A stretch of DNA of 64,000 nt, from positions 12,502,364-12,566,363 of the forward strand of contig CM022674.1 in the NCBI GenBank assembly GCA_012295275.1. Direction: 5' to 3'. The notes below the pieces were generated by a model. The model was not told the origin of the DNA. It made no database searches and saw only the letters and a program-made list of their open reading frames with translations. Position 1 is the stretch's first letter; each line of letters begins with the position of its first letter. The position numbers were made by a program, and so were the translations under genes. This DNA is from Chrysomallon squamiferum. Lineage: Eukaryota > Mollusca > Gastropoda > Neomphalida > Peltospiridae. Below, one piece after another: positions 23,305-34,457 of the stretch.

Positions 23305-23490
23305 GTGAGTAGTTAACAAACCTCTTTCTACATTCTAGCCAATCAGCATTTTGTTAACAGTCTCCTGATTGCCACAAACCAATCAGTGAATAGTTAACAA
23401 ACATCTTTTTACATTGTAGCCAATCAGCATTTTGATAACAATCTCCTGATTGTCACTAACCAATTAGTGAATAGTTAAATTTTACTAATC
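23300..23490. repeat. Duplicated donor region, about 86-bp repeat x2
   Basis: The exon 24 end with its donor (ccaatcagtgagtagttaac) recurs within the intron as ccaatcagtgaatagttaac near 23380, and again weakly near 23460. Shared flanks include agccaatcagcattttg and ctcctgattg. Confidence 0.85.
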
Positions 23491-23838
23491 TAACCAATCT
23501 ACTATTAACTATCAGAAGCTGTTGAGTGATTAATTTACATTTACTGCTGTTATCAGTTATAGCCTAGCAGAATATTGTCCAAAAAATACATTGTACAATC
23601 TAAATTTTGAATACTTAACAGCCTTCACTTATTTGTTATCAATTCAATCATTGATTAAATTTTTATTAACAATTCCTTCCAATAACTGACAAGAATACAC
23701 CCACTGATATGTCTAGCCAATCAATGAGAATTTAACATCCTTAGATTATTCTGCAGAATCACTGAGTGTTAAATACTGTTGGATATCACACAGGTTTGGT
23801 GTGTTTCTGTGTTATTAAACACGTGCTTTATTCAACAG

Positions 23839-23987
23839 GTTTTCACGAACTTGTATTATTGAGTCAGAGACATCCATCAGATGTACAAACTGCCCTCCTG
23901 GTTACGTTGGCAAAAACTGTGAACGTTGTGACGAAGGTTACCATGGAAACCCAACCATTCCTGGAGACAGGTGCAAGAAGGATTCAT
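23839..23987 (+). CDS. HSPG2: Perlecan exon 25: LE module pair, fused exon
   Basis: 149 nt, phase 2 in, phase 1 out, acceptor ttcaacag, donor gtgagt. FSRTCIIESETSIRC, NCPPGYVGKNCERC, then EGYHGNPTIPGDRC. It covers what blocks 2 and 3 encode in two exons each (35+36 and 45+46), so an intron was lost here or gained there. Confidence 0.94.
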
Positions 23988-24039
23988 GTGAGTTGTTTTA
24001 GGATAAAGTAACAAAATGAAAACTTTTTTTTTTCACAAC

Positions 24040-24390
24040 TTTTATTCCTGTTTCCATTCTTTGTCTCCTTTTCCTGGCTTGTTTTCTCTTTCTTCCTTCC
24101 ACTCTTTTTGTCTCTCTGTGTCTCTTTCATTCTGTTTTTAATTTTAATTTTTCATTTTCATTCTTTTCCTTCATTTCTCTCTCTCATTCTCTTTCTGTCT
24201 CTCTCTCCCTCCCTCAGTTTTCTCTCCCTCTCTTCTCTCTCTCCTTCTCTCAGTCTGTTCCATTCTCAGTAAATCTGTAAATGCTTATTTATCAATCACT
24301 GTATACCTTCTTTCATTCTTTCCCTCTTTTTGTTTTTCTCTCATTGATTTTTCTCTGTCTTTCTTTCCTTTTTTAATTCATTGTCCTTTC
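24040..24390. repeat. Pyrimidine-rich tract, intron 25
   Basis: About 350 bases nearly all C and T (ttctctctc, ctttctgtc). A (TTTG)n run follows at 24455-24475. No ORF of interest. Confidence 0.75.
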
Positions 24391-24539
24391 TTTAATTTTT
24401 TCTTATTTATTTATTTGTTTGTATTTAATGTTTAATACCATATTTAAATTTATTTATTTGTTTGTTTGTTTGTTTACTGCCATATTTAATTTATATTTAA
24501 ATTTAATTTTAATTTTATTTACTTATTTATTTATTCCAG

Positions 24540-24616
24540 TCCCAGAAGATATCTGTGACCCCAGGGGCAGTCTTACAACTCACCCCAGTGCTGTGACAGG
24601 CGTGTGTAGATGCAGA
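24540..24616 (+). CDS. HSPG2: Perlecan exon 26: LE module segment
   Basis: 77 nt, phase 1 in, phase 0 out, acceptor ttattccag, donor gtacgt. PEDICDPRGSLTTHP then VTGVCRCR. Counterpart of exon 37 (80 nt, DCGCDPSGTV). Short but in phase on both sides and in the right place. Confidence 0.88.
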
Positions 24617-25309
24617 GTACGTATCACAGTTAAAATAATCAACACAACAAGATTAAACTTTGAATTTTTAATTATTATTTAATTTAGAACTCATTTGAAA
24701 TTTATTTTAAAATTAAAATAAAAATTGATAAGAAATTTTAGTCAGTGCTTCTTAACAGCATTAAAGAAACACTGAAGTTTTGTTATCGTTGACAAAAAGT
24801 GGAATCACAGTTTTTATAATTTTTTTACACCTAACATTTACTATTTTTATTTAGTATTAAAAGCTTAATTTGTATTTGTTAAAAAAAAATCATTCTTAAA
24901 AATGATATGTTTATAAGTATACATATTTTATATTTCTTTTAAATATATTTAATGAGAGGGTGAGACATAAATACATATAGAAATGAACATACACTGATAT
25001 AGACACCTACACAAACATGTAGAAGACAGATATAAATAGAATATGTTTGACAGAGAGAAAGAGAGACTATACAAAACACACTGATATGTCCTAAAAGACT
25101 TTTTCTTTAAAAAAGTTCTTTGTAGTTGAATTTGGATTATACAAACAGTATAGGAACATATCATAATTATAATTATTGTTATTAATAATTATCTATTAAA
25201 TATATTATCTAATAAACTATTATTTCATTCCAGTTATTAATTATATTAAATGTGTGAATTTTTAAATTATTCATTATTAATTGCATTAAATGTGATTTTT
25301 TTTAGATTT
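24617..25309. other. Intron 26, first part, plain AT-rich
   Basis: No array or exon recognised before the tandem repeat at 25310. Confidence 0.55.
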
Positions 25310-25705
25310 TTCAGTTCTATTATTAACTGTATTTCAATTAAATATTTTTATTTCAATTAAATTATCAACTGTATTTCAATTAAATATTTTTATTTCAATT
25401 AAATTATTAACTGTATTTCAATTAAAAAAAAAATTTCAATTAAATCATTAACTGTATTTCAATTAAAAAATTTTATTTCAGTTATATTATTAACTATATT
25501 TCAATGAATTTTTTTTTTTTTTAGTTAAATTATTAACTGTATTTCAATGAAACATTTTTATTTCAGTCCTATTATTAACTGTATTTCAGTTAAGTGTTTT
25601 TATTTCAGTCCTATTATTAACTGTATTTCAGTTAAGTGTTTTTATTTCAGTCCTATTATTAACTGTATTTCAGTTAAGTGTTTTTATTTCAGTCAAATTA
25701 TTGTG
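25310..25705. repeat. About 42-bp tandem repeat rich in acceptor-like motifs
   Basis: Nine or so units, each containing attaactgtatttca and tttttatttca. The last four are near identical and each holds two TTTCAG words. The array sits directly upstream of the real acceptor of exon 27. Confidence 0.9.
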
Positions 25706-25731
25706 TTTGATGTGTAAAATGTGTGTTTCAG

Positions 25732-25872
25732 CCGAACGTGGAAGGTAAATTCTGCGACACGTGCATGCGGAACACGTTCTACCTGAATGAGGACTACACA
25801 CACGGGTGTATTTCCTGTTTCTGTATGAGTGTCACACAGATGTGTCAGAGCACGTCCTGGAACAGAGCTCAG
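25732..25872 (+). CDS. HSPG2: Perlecan exon 27: split LE module before LamB 2
   Basis: 47 codons, phase 0-0, acceptor gtgtgtttcag, donor gtacac. VEGKFCDTCMRNTFYL, then GCISCFCMSVTQMC: the LE that is interrupted by LamB 2. Same length as exon 38. Confidence 0.95.
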
Positions 25873-26100
25873 GTACACACTGCGTTTTAATACGTTTACT
25901 GTGTTGTATACACAGTTCTATATATAATGTTAAATATAATGTTAAATATAAAGTTAAATGCATAATGTTAAATACAAACTTTAATGCAGATTTTTATAAT
26001 GTTAAATATAAAATAAAACAATGTTAAAATATAAAATTAATAAACTGATATATTTAATTCTATAAAATACATTTTAAATAGGTAGCTAGATAGAACTTTT

Positions 26101-26139
<39 letters not shown>

Positions 26140-26350
26140 CACTTTTATAATGTTAAATATAGAATGTTTTTATTTTATTTTTAACATGTTGGGACTATTA
26201 TTATTGTTATTATATTATTATTATTATCAACATCATTTTTCATTACATCAAATCATTATGATTTTTAAAACAAATTATGCAATGCAATATGATATATGCT
26301 TTATATAAAAGGATATTATTCTTAAACAAATCACTGACTGCTCATTTCAG
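25873..26350. repeat. Intron 27: short AATGTTAAATATA repeats and (TA)n
   Basis: ataatgttaaatata words recur at 25922-26035, and (TA)n lies at 26107-26137. Confidence 0.7.
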
Positions 26351-26533
26351 GTTGGAACGTCATTTTTGTACGACCCTGCTGGTTTCACGCTGACAGATAT
26401 GATGCAAAAGGAGATAATTGATCAGGGTTTGCAGGTGAACAGAAACACAAGAGAACTGACTTACCGCAGCTTCGGCAACCTCAACCAGAACATCTATTAC
26501 TGGCGACTGCCACGTCGTTTCCTTGGCGACAAG
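26351..26533 (+). CDS. HSPG2: Perlecan exon 28: LamB 2, part 1
   Basis: 61 codons, phase 0-0, acceptor catttcag, donor gtaagt. FLYDPAGFTLTDMM, ELTYRSFGNLNQ, YYWRLPRRFLGDK: the laminin IV YYWxLPxxFLGDK motif is complete. Confidence 0.96.
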
Positions 26534-26992
26534 GTAAGTGTGCAATCTTACTGGTTCAAAACAAAATGGTGCTTAAATTAATATTTGTAGAATTTTTTAA
26601 AAAAGAGTTTCTTAAAGTTTGCAGACAAATTGTGTTACAATTTTTATGTAATAATATTTTATTAAATTAATATTAATAATACATTCATCATTATTTAAAT
26701 TAAACATTTTAAATTATTTTTACATCTTTATTTTTTTTTTTTTTTTTGAAAATGAATATTCATTTATCTAGGAAGGTTATGAAACTTGAATAGTTTAAAA
26801 TTTGACAGATTCAAGAAATACATTGTGAGGTTTGAGGTTTATACTGTAAAAACAAAAAGATAGAAAACAAACCAACAAACATCTTATAAATAAATAAATT
26901 GTAATAATAAGAAGAAGAAGAAAAAGAAGAATAACAGTAAATAAATATAATATTTTTTTAGTCAAAATAATAATAAATACATAAAATAATAT

Positions 26993-27043
<51 letters not shown>

Positions 27044-27108
27044 GTAATAACAAATGTATTACTGCTGTGGTATACATTGTGACATCACACACGTGTGTTA
27101 TGTTTCAG
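26534..27108. other. Intron 28 with (AAT)n run
   Basis: (AAT)n at about 26995-27042; (GAA)n-like bits at 26910-26930. Confidence 0.65.
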
Positions 27109-27207
27109 GTGTCGTCCTATGGAGGATATTTGAGGTTTACTCTACGTTATCGACCAGGATCTGATTCTTCTTCAATCAGTCTACAGGAACCAGTTGTTGA
27201 AATTAAA
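27109..27207 (+). CDS. HSPG2: Perlecan exon 29: LamB 2, part 2
   Basis: 33 codons, phase 0-0, acceptor atgtttcag, donor gtcagt. VSSYGGYLRFTLRYRPGS, then LQEPVVEIK. The SSYGGxLxFTL strand is conserved in LamB and gives the template against which exon 19 looks broken. Confidence 0.95.
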
Positions 27208-27555
27208 GTCAGTAAAATAAATCTTTGTTATTTAATTAATTATTCATCATCATCTTAATCATTGTCAGTGTATGTTATCACCATCATTTTTGTTTCTTGA
27301 AACCTTCTGCAAGTATGATTGTTAGTGTGTGACATCTTCTCTTTATCATCAACATATATCATCCTCAGTGTATGATATATTCATCTTCTCCTCACCATGA
27401 TCCTAATCATTAATTTTATTATCTTAACAGCTTTGTCTTAATAATCAAACATGATCATTGTCATCCTCTCTCTATTATTATTATCATTCATTTTGTTATC
27501 ATCATAATTACGATTATTTTGTGTTTTAAATGTGTTTCTGGTTGTGTTTTAAAAG
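27208..27555. other. Intron 29, (ATC)-rich, nothing recognised
   Basis: Scattered tcatcatc words. No exon. Confidence 0.55.
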
Positions 27556-27639
27556 GGCAATGACATCACACTTTTACACCAAATAGATGAGCAGTTTGGT
27601 CCAAACACGCAGAAATCTTTCCAGATTCCTCTTTATGAG
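27556..27639 (+). CDS. HSPG2: Perlecan exon 30: LamB 2, part 3
   Basis: 28 codons, phase 0-0, acceptor ttttaaaag, donor gtgaga. GNDITLLHQIDEQFGPN then SFQIPLYE. The acceptor pyrimidine tract is weak, but the length and protein agree with exons 20 and 41. Confidence 0.92.
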
Positions 27640-28334
27640 GTGAGATACCAAATTTTATTACACATGCATGATACAGAATTCAAAATTCTTCTTAATCAAT
27701 AAGTAGAAATAGGTATTTATACACTGTGTGCAAGTTTTATGTGTATAAATCTATATTAAGAATCTTGCCTATAAATTGTAATATTTGAATGATATATTTC
27801 CTGGATTTATTTTTTTTTATTTTTTTTTTTTAAAGTATTTTCTAGGAATTAAGGATGAATGTGTTTTGAACAGTGTATTTTCTAGATACATTATTTGTCT
27901 ACTACTTGGATAATACATTTTATACAAACATCTTTTGATTTTAAGTAATAATCAAACAATGTATATTCTATGAATATAATTTGAATGATATTTAAACATT
28001 TATTTTACAGGAATATTGTTCAGTATATATATATATATATATAATTTATACTGTGTGTGTGTGTTTAATGGTTAATTCTAGGAACACTGGCTAAAAATCA
28101 ATTCTAGAAAAATTAGAATTAATTGTTAAATCACTAAAAAGATTATACAGTTTTGTATATATACCCACAGGAATAAAATCTGAACAATACTCTTTCAGTA
28201 GCTGAATGTATTTTCTACAAACTCTGGTTGAATTTTCTAGAAGTACTGTTGAATAATGCAATATATTATCTAGGAAAATTGATAAATACATTTATTTCTT
28301 AGAAACTGATTAAATTGTACACTGAATTTTCTAG
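27640..28334. other. Intron 30, nothing recognised
   Basis: AT-rich; a (TA)n run near 28027-28042 and loosely repeated ttctagga words. Confidence 0.55.
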
Positions 28335-28453
28335 GAATACTGGTACAGACAGAAAGGTCAGGAGTTGAAACGAGAATTCTTGATGATGGCTTTGGCTGAT
28401 GTGGAATCCATTTTGATTCGAGCAACTTTTACTGATTCTACAGATGAGGCTGC
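28335..28453 (+). CDS. HSPG2: Perlecan exon 31: LamB 2, part 4
   Basis: 119 nt, phase 0 in, phase 2 out, acceptor gaattttctag, donor gtaggt. EYWYRQKGQELKREF, LMMALADVESILIRATF: the LMMALAxxxxILIRA helix is nearly the vertebrate sequence as I recall it. 119 nt here plus 112 nt in exon 32 equals the 231 nt of exon 42. Confidence 0.95.
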
Positions 28454-28469
28454 GTAGGTTAATTGATAA

Positions 28470-28900
28470 ATTGTATCTTTTAGATTTACTCTTCTTTTTA
28501 CTCAAAAATATCTATTATACTCTTCTTTTTACTCAAAACATTTCTATTATACTCTTCTTTTTACTCAAAAATATCTATAATATTCTTCTTTTTACTCAAA
28601 AATATCTATAATATTCTTCTTTTTACTCAAAAATATCTATAATATTCTTCTTTTTACTGAAAAATATATAAATGTTTCTTTTTCTGTAAATATTTTTAAC
28701 TGAAAAAAAATATCTATAATATTCTTCTTTTTTCTCAGAAAATATGTATAAAATGTTTCTGTTTAGTCTGTAAATATCTATAATATTTTTCTTTTTACTG
28801 AAAAAAATATTAGTAATAATCATCTTTTTACTTGGTAAATGTCTATAATAATAATAATCTTATTACTGAAAAAATATCTACAATATTCTTCTTTTTATTG
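28470..28900. repeat. About 32-bp tandem repeat, intron 31
   Basis: attcttctttttactcaaaa and atatctataata recur about every 32 bases. The first five copies are close to identical, the later ones drift. Confidence 0.88.
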
Positions 28901-29244
28901 AAGAATAATAACTATAAATTGAAACTGTCTCATAATTAAAATTATTACAATAATTGCTGAGAGAAAATAAATATGTTCTAGTGTTAGTGTTTGATAAAGA
29001 ATTAGGCTTTCTTTTCCATATGAAAATTTAATTATTTGAAGTTAGTGTTTTAAAAACTTTAACCTAGATAAAGATACAAGTTACAGTTACATATTTCTTC
29101 TTTTATTTATTTTGTTATAATTAGATAACTTATTTATTTGTTTATTTATTATTTTTATTATGATAAATATCAAATCATCTTTATTAATAAGAATCTATTA
29201 TTTTTTATTATTGTTATCATTATTATCATTGATACTGTTATTGT

Positions 29245-29252
29245 TATCATTA

Positions 29253-29322
<70 letters not shown>

Positions 29323-29335
29323 GTTATTATTATTA
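29245..29335. repeat. (TTA)n microsatellite, intron 31
   Basis: Near-perfect TTA run, followed by (CTG)n/(GTT)n words up to the exon 32 acceptor. Confidence 0.93.
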
Positions 29336-29453
29336 TAATTATTGTTATTGTTACATTATTTTCATCATCGTTACTATTTTTCTTGTTACAACAACTGCTG
29401 CTGCTGCTGTTACTACTACTTCTGTTATTGTTACTTGTTGTTGTTGTTTTCAG

Positions 29454-29565
29454 TATAAGTGATGTGACTCTCGACATTGCTGAGGACAGATTCACCGGTC
29501 AGGACAGGGCGTACGCTGTAGAGCAGTGTGTGTGTCCCCGGGGGTACAAGGGTTTGTCTTGTGAG
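29454..29565 (+). CDS. HSPG2: Perlecan exon 32: end of LamB 2 and return to LE
   Basis: 112 nt, phase 2 in, phase 0 out, acceptor ttgttttcag, donor gtaagt. ISDVTLDIAED, then AVEQCVCPRGYKGLSCE. Ends with the same GLSCE as exons 22 and 42. Confidence 0.95.
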
Positions 29566-29659
29566 GTAAGTTCTCACTGTCTTCCAGTCTAAGTTAGCAC
29601 TATGTAAATTATTGATATCAGTTTTTATTTTCATTCATGTAATTGGTATTATGTTGTTA

Positions 29660-29733
29660 GTGTATTAAATATTATTATTATTATTATTATTGTTGTTGTT
29701 GTTATTATTGTTATTTTTTTGTTGTTGTTGTTG

Positions 29734-29764
<31 letters not shown>

Positions 29765-29890
29765 GACTAATGGTTTTATTATTGTTATTATGATTATGAT
29801 TATTTTCATTTATTGTTGTTACTAGTTTTTTTTAATTGAAGCTGTTAATATTTTGGTAATTATTATTTTATTATTATTACTGTCATTACT

Positions 29891-29931
<41 letters not shown>

Positions 29932-30315
29932 TAGTTAACTTTATTTTATTATTGTTGTTGTCACTATATTATTCTTATTCTTATTTTGTTAGTCTGTTTG
30001 TTGTTATGACTATTGTTATCATCACTGTTGTTATTAAATTATCACCACCATTATCATTATAATTATTATCATTATTATTATCATTATCATCACTGTTATT
30101 ATTGTTATTATTATTACTACTACTACTAGAATTGTTATTTTTTTCATTATCATTATTATTATTATTACTACTACTACTATAATTATTATAATTCATTATC
30201 ATTATCATTGTTATTATTATCATTATCATTATCATTAACATTATCATTGTTATTATCATTATAATTATTATTATCATTATAATTATCATTATTATCATTA
30301 TAATTATTATTATTA
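29660..30315. repeat. Intron 32: interrupted (TTA)n, (GTT)n and (ATC)n
   Basis: Almost the whole intron is trinucleotide-like low complexity, running into the acceptor ctacag of exon 33. Long false ORFs occur on both strands. Confidence 0.85.
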
Positions 30316-30321
30316 CTACAG

Positions 30322-30435
30322 GACTGTGACACAGGGTACACAAGGTCAGGAGGAGGACTGTATCTGGGTCTGTGCATTCCGTGTGACTGTAATGGTCATT
30401 CTAATGAATGTGACCCCGAATCTGGAGTTTGTACG
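30322..30435 (+). CDS. HSPG2: Perlecan exon 33: LE module
   Basis: 38 codons, phase 0-0, acceptor attactacag, donor gtatgt. DCDTGYTRSGGGLYLG, CIPCDCNGHSNEC, PESGVC. The DCDTGYTR start matches human perlecan as I recall it. Its 114-nt length is the reference for exon 23. Confidence 0.95.
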
Positions 30436-30484
30436 GTATGTGCTGAGGTGTCAAATGTATTACTTTTTAATTTAATGAAAAGAT

Positions 30485-30516
30485 TGTGTGTGTGTGTGTG
30501 TGTGTTGTGTGAGAGA

Positions 30517-30555
<39 letters not shown>
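30485..30555. repeat. (GT)n then (GA)n microsatellite
   Basis: GT run to about 30520 followed by GA run to 30553, inside the 246-base intron 33. Confidence 0.9.
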
Positions 30556-30558
<3 letters not shown>

Positions 30559-30681
30559 GAAAAATGAAGGAAGATTGAGATGGAAAGAGGAAGAAACAGA
30601 TAGTCAGATAGACACAGAGAAAGAAGGAGAGAGGAATAGATTATAAATAAACTAATAATATTTTAATTTTCTTTTAACTAG

Positions 30682-30809
30682 AACTGCCAGCACAACACAG
30701 AGGGACACCACTGCGAGAGATGTGTTGCTGGTTTCTATGGTGATGCCACCAGAGGGCGTGTCCATGACTGTCAGAAGTGTCCTTGCCCCCTGACAGAAAG
30801 ACCAAATCA
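30682..30809 (+). CDS. HSPG2: Perlecan exon 34: LE module
   Basis: 128 nt, phase 0 in, phase 2 out, acceptor tttaactag, donor gtaagt. [41 protein letters not shown]. Confidence 0.95.
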
Positions 30810-30984
30810 GTAAGTAAAAAATAAAACCAAAATATTTATAATATAAATAAAAAGAAAAAATGTTACTCTTACATCAAATGGTTCCAGATATATATGTATG
30901 AATATATAAATAAAATATCAGATTTATTTAAACATTAAAAATAAAAATTAGAAATGTTTATTAAATGAATTACCCTTATTTAAA

Positions 30985-31205
30985 TATCAGACAAATGGTT
31001 ACCCTGAATATACCCTTTATTTAAATATCAGACATATTTGAGAATGTCTATTACCCTGAATATACCCTTATTTAAATATCAGACATATTAGAGAATGTCT
31101 ATTACCCTGAATATACCCTTATTTAAATATCAGACATATTAGAGAATGTCTATTACCCTGAATATACCCTTATTTAAATATCAGACATATCAGAGAATGT
31201 ATGAT
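30985..31205. repeat. About 51-bp tandem repeat x4-5, intron 34
   Basis: tacccttatttaaatatcag and agagaatgtctattaccctg recur at about 51-base spacing. The other sequence in this intron is AT-rich, with (GTT)n at 31731-31762. Confidence 0.9.
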
Positions 31206-31729
31206 GCCATACAATACCTTTAACCTATTTGGGATTTTTACCCTGACAATTCTTTATCAGATCAAGATGAAAGTATAATTTGATTTAAAATAATTTATCT
31301 AAAAAAAAAATCAAATACTTTTCATTTTTACTTATTTCAAACATGCTTACTTAAAATACAGAATGGATTATATGTAAAGTAAGTATTTTTTAATGTATTT
31401 ATCTGTATCTGTATCTTTTAAGTTGTATTTTCATGTGTATGATATATTTCTGTTTTAAAAGTGTTGTCATTACATAAAATGTTACTTACATGCAGCAGGA
31501 ATTGTGTGTATATATACAACTACATAGTAAAAATAATGTTTGATATATACACATCTGCCATTACATATATATCTTACCAATTCACAGATACAACTATATA
31601 TGAATTGAGGACTACATTTGGTACATTTTATTCTAAATATAAATTTCTTAATATAAGATAAATTGAAAATATCGTTTGTTGTTACTGTTATTATCTTCAT
31701 CATCATCATCATTATTATTATTATTTCTC

Positions 31730-31761
<32 letters not shown>

Positions 31762-31788
31762 ATTAATCTGATTATTGTTGTTGTACAG

Positions 31789-31875
31789 GTTCAGTACTAC
31801 ATGTGTGTTGGACAGTGATGGTCAAGTGACTTGCACGGACTGTCCAGCTGGACACACTGGACGCAGATGTGAAAC
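31789..31875 (+). CDS. HSPG2: Perlecan exon 35: LE module segment
   Basis: 87 nt, phase 2 in and out, acceptor ttgtacag, donor gtaagt. FSTTCVLDSDGQVTC, DCPAGHTGRRCE. Equivalent to exon 45 and to the first part of fused exon 25. Confidence 0.94.
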
Positions 31876-32102
31876 GTAAGTACAGACAGACACACACACA
31901 GACAGAGGTTTATTTACAAAGCTTATATTAGATTTTTAGTGTTTTTTATTTTATTTTATTTTATTATTTTATTTTTTTATTTTTATTTATTTATTTTAAT
32001 TTATTTATTTTTATTTTTTGCTCTTTTGAATTATTTCATATGTAATCTCACCTTTCATGTTTCTGTGTACACAGTAAATAAATTTTTAATTAATATTTTC
32101 AG

Positions 32103-32161
32103 GTGTTTACCTGGCTATCAAGGTAATCCACTGCATCCTGGAGACTACTGCAAAGTGCCAG
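32103..32161 (+). CDS. HSPG2: Perlecan exon 36: LE module segment
   Basis: 59 nt, phase 2 in, phase 1 out, acceptor atattttcag, donor gtaaaa. CLPGYQGNPLHPGDYCKVP: the GYxGNP motif of LE. Equivalent to exon 46. Confidence 0.93.
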
Positions 32162-32441
32162 GTAAAATTTACAATTTAACATCATTTTAATATTATTTAT
32201 ATTTCAAAATTATGTTTAAATTTGTTGAATATTGTTTATTTTAGTTAATTTATATATGTTAATTATAACTGTTTATTATTACTTTTGGTAGTAAAATTTA
32301 AAAAGAGTCAGAAACAATAACTTCTTAACTTAATAAATTTTAATTTTAAAAGTATAAATATTAAAATACAATTCATAAAATTAATAATACAAAGAAATAA
32401 CATTAAAATAATTTAAAATTAAACAAATATTTAAATTTTAG

Positions 32442-32521
32442 ATTTTGACTGTGGATGTGATCCAAGTGGAACTGTTCCTAACACTCAATGTGATCCAAAC
32501 ACACAACAGTGCCAGTGCAAG
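32442..32521 (+). CDS. HSPG2: Perlecan exon 37: LE module segment
   Basis: 80 nt, phase 1 in, phase 0 out, acceptor aaattttag, donor gtaagt. DFDCGCDPSGTVPNTQC then TQQCQCK. Confidence 0.93.
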
Positions 32522-32783
32522 GTAAGTACTGTCCTGTCACTTTATTATATTTTATAAAAATTAGTAAAGTGTCATTGTTATTATCATTATTATTACTTTA
32601 TTATTGTTGTATTAGTGTTACTACTATTTATTGATTTACTGTTGTTATTCATAAAGCAAGAGAATGTTATTTTTATTATTTTGTTTTTTGTTTTTGTTAT
32701 TTAATACTTAGAGTATACATTGTTTGTTACTTTTATTGTTACTGTGACAATGTGTTCAAATTATTATTACTATGTTGCCCCAG

Positions 32784-32924
32784 GCGTACGTACATGGAAA
32801 GAAGTGCAGGAGTTGCGTGGACGGCCACTTCAACCTGGATGAGAGGAACACACAGGGCTGCCTGGCGTGTTTCTGTATGGGCGTCACCAACCGATGTTCC
32901 AGTTCTTCCTACTACCGCGACATC
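32784..32924 (+). CDS. HSPG2: Perlecan exon 38: split LE module before LamB 3
   Basis: 47 codons, phase 0-0, acceptor ttgccccag, donor gtaaat. VHGKKCRSCVDGHFNL, GCLACFCMGVTNRC. The CFCMGVT motif precedes each laminin IV domain in perlecan. Confidence 0.95.
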
Positions 32925-33492
32925 GTAAATACCTCTCAATACCTTTTTAACTCTATTTTTACTTTCAGTTTCTTCTTCATCTCTCTGATTCTTTGAATAT
33001 ATTTCTTTCCATTTTTTTCTTTCTCTTTGCCTTACAGTTTTTCTTTTTCTTTGCCTTTTGGTTTTTCTCTCAATCTATTCCTTCTTCTTTTCCTTGTTTA
33101 TTCCCTACAAATTATTAACACTCTCAATATTTGTTCTTATATCCTTTTCAGTCTATTCCTTTTTCTTCTTTCCTCTAGTTCTCTGTTTATCTCTTTCCTG
33201 CTCTTCTCTCTTTCCTGCTCCATTCTGTATATCCTTTATTCAGTTTGATAAAGATTGTTGTGTTTGATCTCTATGTGTAGGAAAATTCAAATAAAAAATC
33301 CTTTTCTGCAAACTGAAAAAAGAGTAACCCATTTTATTTTAATATTATTATTTTTTTATCTACTAAGTAAAATTTTTTTTATATGGTTTATTAAATATAA
33401 AACAGTGAAAAAAAAAACATTCATCAAAAAAAAAAAAAAAAAAAATTTTACATTTCATGTTGTTCATTATTTTGATTGGTGTCTATTTTTAG
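32925..33492. other. Intron 38: pyrimidine-rich, then poly-A
   Basis: Rich in C and T from 32950 to 33240 and poly-A at 33427-33444. No exon recognised. Confidence 0.65.
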
Positions 33493-33684
33493 ATACGACC
33501 TCACTGGGCCAATGACGGCAGCCACAACTTCGGTCTGACCAATCGCAGGCTGAGCAGGATGATAAAGGACGGGTTTACCGTGGATGCTTCCCGCAACCAG
33601 ATCACCTTCACCCAGTTCCAGGACACTCAGCGAGAAAGAGAAAGTCTGTTCTTCCAGCTGCCTCCACGGTTCAGAGGAAACAAG
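33493..33684 (+). CDS. HSPG2: Perlecan exon 39: LamB 3, part 1
   Basis: 64 codons, phase 0-0, acceptor ctatttttag, donor gtaaaa. NFGLTNRRLSRMIKDGF, QITFTQFQD, LFFQLPPRFRGNK. FFQLPPxFxGNK takes the place of YYWxLPxxFLGDK, the most diverged version of the three. Confidence 0.95.
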
Positions 33685-34033
33685 GTAAAACAGAAAAATT
33701 TAAAATTGTTTTAGCTTTTCTTTTGAATTGTTATGTAGCAGTAATATAAAATTCACTGAGAATAAAGATAATTGGAATGATTGTTATAAGTGTGGGTTGT
33801 TGATTTGTTTAATTAAGTGAATATTTTTATTAAAATTATTGTTTTTGTTGTTGATATCTATAATTATTTGTTTGTTACAATTATTATCATCTTTTGTATC
33901 ATTGTTGTTATTATTAGCATCAACATCATCTTTATTGTTATTATTATTATTATTATTGTAATTATTACTATTATTATTATTATTATTATTATTGTTATTG
34001 TTATTATTATTATTGTAATTATTACTATTACAG
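33685..34033. other. Intron 39 with (TTA)n running to the acceptor
   Basis: Interrupted TTA/TTG runs from 33930 to 34030 abut the acceptor attacag. Confidence 0.7.
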
Positions 34034-34129
34034 GTTTCATCCTATGGAGGAAGTTTGAAGTTCACTCTGGAATACACTGTAGCCTATGACTCAGGACACA
34101 CATACATGGATGTTGATGTTGAACTTATT
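34034..34129 (+). CDS. HSPG2: Perlecan exon 40: LamB 3, part 2
   Basis: 32 codons, phase 0-0, acceptor ctattacag, donor gtgagt. VSSYGGSLKFTLEYTVAY, then MDVDVELI. Confidence 0.95.
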
Positions 34130-34373
34130 GTGAGTTTTAGTTCGTATGCAATATCTCAGATATTTCACATCCATGACCACTTTCAACAAAAGGCATACAA
34201 AGTCCCTAAAATCATCACTAGTAAATATATTCAGCAAAACTGAGCTTTTACTTTGATCCAGTCACTATTTGCTTCATGTAAACTTTTGTTACAGCTTATG
34301 AAATTTATGTTTATAAGTAATTTGGTGTGTTTTATTATACAAAAATGATGATAAATGTTTTTTTTTTTTACAG

Positions 34374-34457
34374 AGTGGGGATAAACGCCTGTACCTGATT
34401 TTCAGTCCTCAAGCCAAACCAGGAGAACCTCAATCATTTGATATCAAACTGACAGAG
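34374..34457 (+). CDS. HSPG2: Perlecan exon 41: LamB 3, part 3
   Basis: 28 codons, phase 0-0, acceptor tttttttacag, donor gtaaat. SGDKRLYLIFSPQAKPGEP then FDIKLTE. The initial SGD is a possible but unproven Ser-Gly glycosaminoglycan context. Confidence 0.93.
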
